A stretch of 6,190 nucleotides of DNA from Candidatus Altarchaeales archaeon A3 (GTDB lineage: Archaea; Altiarchaeota; Altiarchaeia; Altiarchaeales; Altiarchaeaceae): assembly GCA_002083985.1 (NCBI GenBank), contig MTER01000098.1:1-6190 (forward strand), read 5' to 3'. The position numbers and the translations under genes were made by a program. The notes below the pieces were generated by a model. That model searched no databases and was not told where the DNA came from. It saw only the letters and a program-made list of their open reading frames with translations. Below, piece by piece: positions 4,687 to 6,190 of this stretch (the first letter of the stretch is position 1; every line of letters starts with the position of its first letter).

Positions 4687-4832
4687 TTTGATGGCGTAAA
4701 AAATAAGTGACTTTTTTAGCAATACATAAATTTTAAGATTTCTTTTAAGTGGAATTTTTAAAATATTGCTTTTAATTTTTTCTATTTATAGGTAGTGAGC
4801 ACCAACGGTCACCTGTCAATTACGCCATCAAA
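4687..4832. repeat. 146-nt element with 25-bp imperfect terminal inverted repeats; MITE-like or structured RNA
   Basis: TTTGATGGCGTAA (4687-4699) is exactly inverted at 4820-4832. Seven bases further in on each side GTGAC (4707-4711) is again inverted as GTCAC (4808-4812), so the two ends match in 18 of 25 positions at the same spacing. Inside are a second inverted pair AGCAATA/TATTGCT (4718-4724, 4764-4770) and a hairpin AGG-tag-TGA/TCACCT (4790-4814) that competes for GTCAC. It occupies the gap between the aminotransferase stop and the tRNA side. It has no ORF and no clear target-site duplication. Confidence 0.65.
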
Positions 4833-4835
4833 TTT

Positions 4836-5990
4836 TTATTTTTTAAATTCCTTTAACGCATCTTCAATCGCATCAAATCCTTTTTTTAAATTTTCCATTG
4901 ATGTTGCATAACTAATCCGTATATGCCCTTCACCACTATTTCCGAACGCAATTCCCGGCACAACGGCAACCTTTGCTTTCTCAAGCAAAAATCCGGAAAA
5001 TTTAATTGAGTCATTTTCATATTTTGAATGATTCGGAAATATATAAAATGCACCGTCGGGAACATTACAGGAAAAAATTTCTTTCGCTCTTTGGACAACA
5101 TAATCCCTTCTTTCCTCAAATTTTTTTCTCATTTCTTCAACACAATCCTGACTGCTTTGTAATGCAACAACACCTGCATACTGGATAAAATAAGGAATGC
5201 TGGAAACGGTTTGCATTTCAACCTTTTTCATTTCATTTATAATATCCTTTGGTGCCCCTACATATCCTAATCGCCATCCTGTCATCGCGTAACTCTTTGA
5301 AAATCCGTTAACCGTAATTGTTCGTTCCTTCATTTCAGGAAGTGATGCAATACTAAATTGTTTAAAATTTCCATAAGTTATTTTTTCATAAATTTCGTCG
5401 CTTATGATATGGATATTATGCTTTATTGCAATATCAGCAATCTTTTTCATGGTTTTTTCGTTAATTATGGCACCTGTCGGATTACTCGGAGAATTTATGA
5501 TTATCACCTTTGTTTTGCTGCTTATATTTTTTTCAATTTCGTCGGCATCTATTTCAAAATTTTCATCTGTCTTTACAAATTTAGGAATTCCGCTGCACAA
5601 AATAACAATTTCAGGATATGAAACCCAGTATGGCTCTATAATTATTACTTCGTCTCCGGGATTTATGACTGAAAGTAATGCCTCGTATATTGTAATTTTT
5701 GCTCCTGCAGAAACAAAAATTTCATCAGCAGAATAATAAATATTGTTGTCTGTTTTAAATTTTTTTGATATTTCATCTTTTAATTCCGGAATTCCTCCTG
5801 TTGGCGTGTATTTTGTTTTTCCCTCTAAAATTTTGCCGATTGCTGCATCCTTTATGTGTTTGGGTGTATCAAAGTCCGGCTCGCCTACAGCATAAGACAG
5901 GACATTTATTCCTTTCTTATTTAATTCGTTTGCTTTTGTATTTATTGACAATGTAGCAGATGGTTTTATTTTTTCCGTTAAAATGCTCAT
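4836..5990 (-). CDS. Class I PLP-dependent aminotransferase, aspartate aminotransferase-like
   Basis: This 384-residue protein is the full length of fold-type I aminotransferases of the AspB/AspC I-gamma group. These move an amino group between an amino acid and 2-oxoglutarate in the cytoplasm. It shows the N-terminal VLSYAVGEPDFDTP (30-43), YTPTGGIPELK (61-71) with Tyr61, YWVSYPE (121-127), SPSNPTG (167-173) with Asn170 for the cofactor, and SDEIYEKITY (197-206) with Asp198 on the pyridine nitrogen and Tyr201. It also has NGFSKSYAMTGWRLGY (228-243) with the Schiff-base Lys232 and Arg240 on the phosphate. HIRISYA (356-362) carries Arg358, which binds the substrate alpha-carboxylate. All catalytic residues are present. 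Substrate preference (aspartate, aromatic, alanine) is not set by these motifs. ATG 5990 directly precedes the conserved N-terminal helix. There is no strong ribosome-binding site. It is transcribed alone toward the 146-nt element. Confidence 0.95.
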   Translation of the reverse strand: MSILTEKIKPSATLSINTKANELNKKGINVLSYAVGEPDFDTPKHIKDAAIGKILEGKTKYTPTGGIPELKDEISKKFKTDNNIYYSADEIFVSAGAKITIYEALLSVINPGDEVIIIEPYWVSYPEIVILCSGIPKFVKTDENFEIDADEIEKNISSKTKVIIINSPSNPTGAIINEKTMKKIADIAIKHNIHIISDEIYEKITYGNFKQFSIASLPEMKERTITVNGFSKSYAMTGWRLGYVGAPKDIINEMKKVEMQTVSSIPYFIQYAGVVALQSSQDCVEEMRKKFEERRDYVVQRAKEIFSCNVPDGAFYIFPNHSKYENDSIKFSGFLLEKAKVAVVPGIAFGNSGEGHIRISYATSMENLKKGFDAIEDALKEFKK

Positions 5991-6042
5991 TTTAAAAATT
6001 TTATCTTTAAGAATTAAAATTTGAATTAAAATATACTATACA
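5991..6042 (-). promoter_or_regulatory. Probable promoter and leader of the aminotransferase gene
   Basis: On the minus strand the sequence upstream of ATG 5990 is AT-only, with TATATTTTAAT around 6034-6024, about 35-45 nt ahead of the start codon. This would give a short leader of roughly 10-20 nt. The element is only as convincing as any AT box in DNA of this composition. Confidence 0.35.
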
Positions 6043-6083
6043 TGTTGCAAATTAATTTGACTCATATTTTTAAGGTCTAGAAG

Positions 6084-6125
6084 TTGCTATTTCAAAATTG
6101 TGTAAATTTTGAAATCTATAAGCAA
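6084..6125. repeat. Long hairpin at the right edge
   Basis: ATTTCAAAATT (6089-6099) and AATTTTGAAAT (6105-6115) are exact inverted copies around GTGTA. The pairing can continue with TTGCT (6084-6088) and AGCAA (6121-6125) if CTATA bulges out. The 3' arm is the start of a diverged 45-bp unit (6106-6150). Confidence 0.6.
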
Positions 6126-6190
6126 TAGCGAGGTGATTTAAAAATTTCAGAAATTTTTAAATCTCCGAACGAAGTGAGGTGATAAAATTC
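6106..6190. repeat. Two diverged units of the 45-bp repeat family, with a 14-bp palindrome; runs off the window
   Basis: The first unit (6106-6150) is 45 nt and aligns end to end with the mobB unit: shared ATTTTGAAAT, a changed middle (CTATAAGCAATAG), then CGAGGTGATT. The second (6151-6190, cut by the edge) holds the exact core CTCCGAACGAAGTGAGGTGAT. Across their junction GATTTAAAAATTTC (6135-6148) and GAAATTTTTAAATC (6150-6163) form a perfect 14-bp inverted repeat with a one-base spacer. On the minus strand one frame from the edge reads NFITSLRSEI then stop at 6159-6157, possibly the tail of a leftward gene. Confidence 0.75.

Noticed and set aside
4687..4699. Box C (TGATGG) of a C/D guide RNA
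   Set aside because: The motif is one base off RTGATGA, and no correctly spaced D (CTGA) and C'/D' boxes were found.
5006..5956. Several + strand and alternative - strand frames inside the aminotransferase gene
   Set aside because: The gene's own frame is complete with every catalytic residue, and the others are shadow frames rich in Phe/Leu/Cys.

Overview
The window looks like the chromosome of an AT-rich archaeon. The evidence is a group II chaperonin (thermosome) C-terminus ending in GGGMPGM, an archaeal Dim2/Krr1-type KH-domain protein, an archaeal-length MobB, an ATP-grasp protein of the type found in archaeal cofactor pathways, and a tRNA-His with a templated G-1 and no encoded CCA. 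Intergenic DNA is rich in A/T tracts and palindromes. I cannot assign a lineage from the sequence alone; a euryarchaeal or Altiarchaeota-like organism is only a guess.

Layout from left to right. Positions 1-399 (+) hold the 3' end of a thermosome gene, followed by a hairpin and a T-rich 21-bp tandem repeat that probably end its transcription. Positions 614-1943 (-) hold a molybdenum/tungsten-cofactor pair, mobB then moaC. MoaC is intact. MobB is spread over three reading frames: its P-loop start is at 1943, a 45-bp in-frame tandem repeat (15 residues per unit) sits at 1691-1860 and contains a 10-nt deletion that breaks the frame, and a second frame change lies in a charged linker at about 1228-1405. 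Positions 1944-2612 contain no convincing gene, only palindromes, short inverted repeats and small ORF fragments. Positions 2613-3146 (-) encode the KH-domain ribosome-biogenesis protein. Positions 3423-4427 (+) encode an ATP-grasp ligase (COG1821/MfnD-like). Its start region is duplicated 143 nt upstream, creating a 48-codon ORF that overlaps the real start as ATGA. A tRNA-His(GTG) follows at 4504-4579. Positions 4687-4832 form a 146-nt element with matching inverted ends. Positions 4836-5990 (-) encode a complete class I PLP aminotransferase. The right edge (6043-6190) is a cluster of palindromes and diverged 45-bp repeat units.

The main thread is a mobile-looking repeat family with the core CGAACGAAGTGAGG. 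It appears as four copies inside mobB, once just upstream of the ATP-grasp gene, and about twice at the right edge. At all three loci one frame reads ITSLR(S/L)(D/E)I, which suggests an element that can be tolerated in protein-coding sequence, similar in concept to the Rickettsia palindromic elements.
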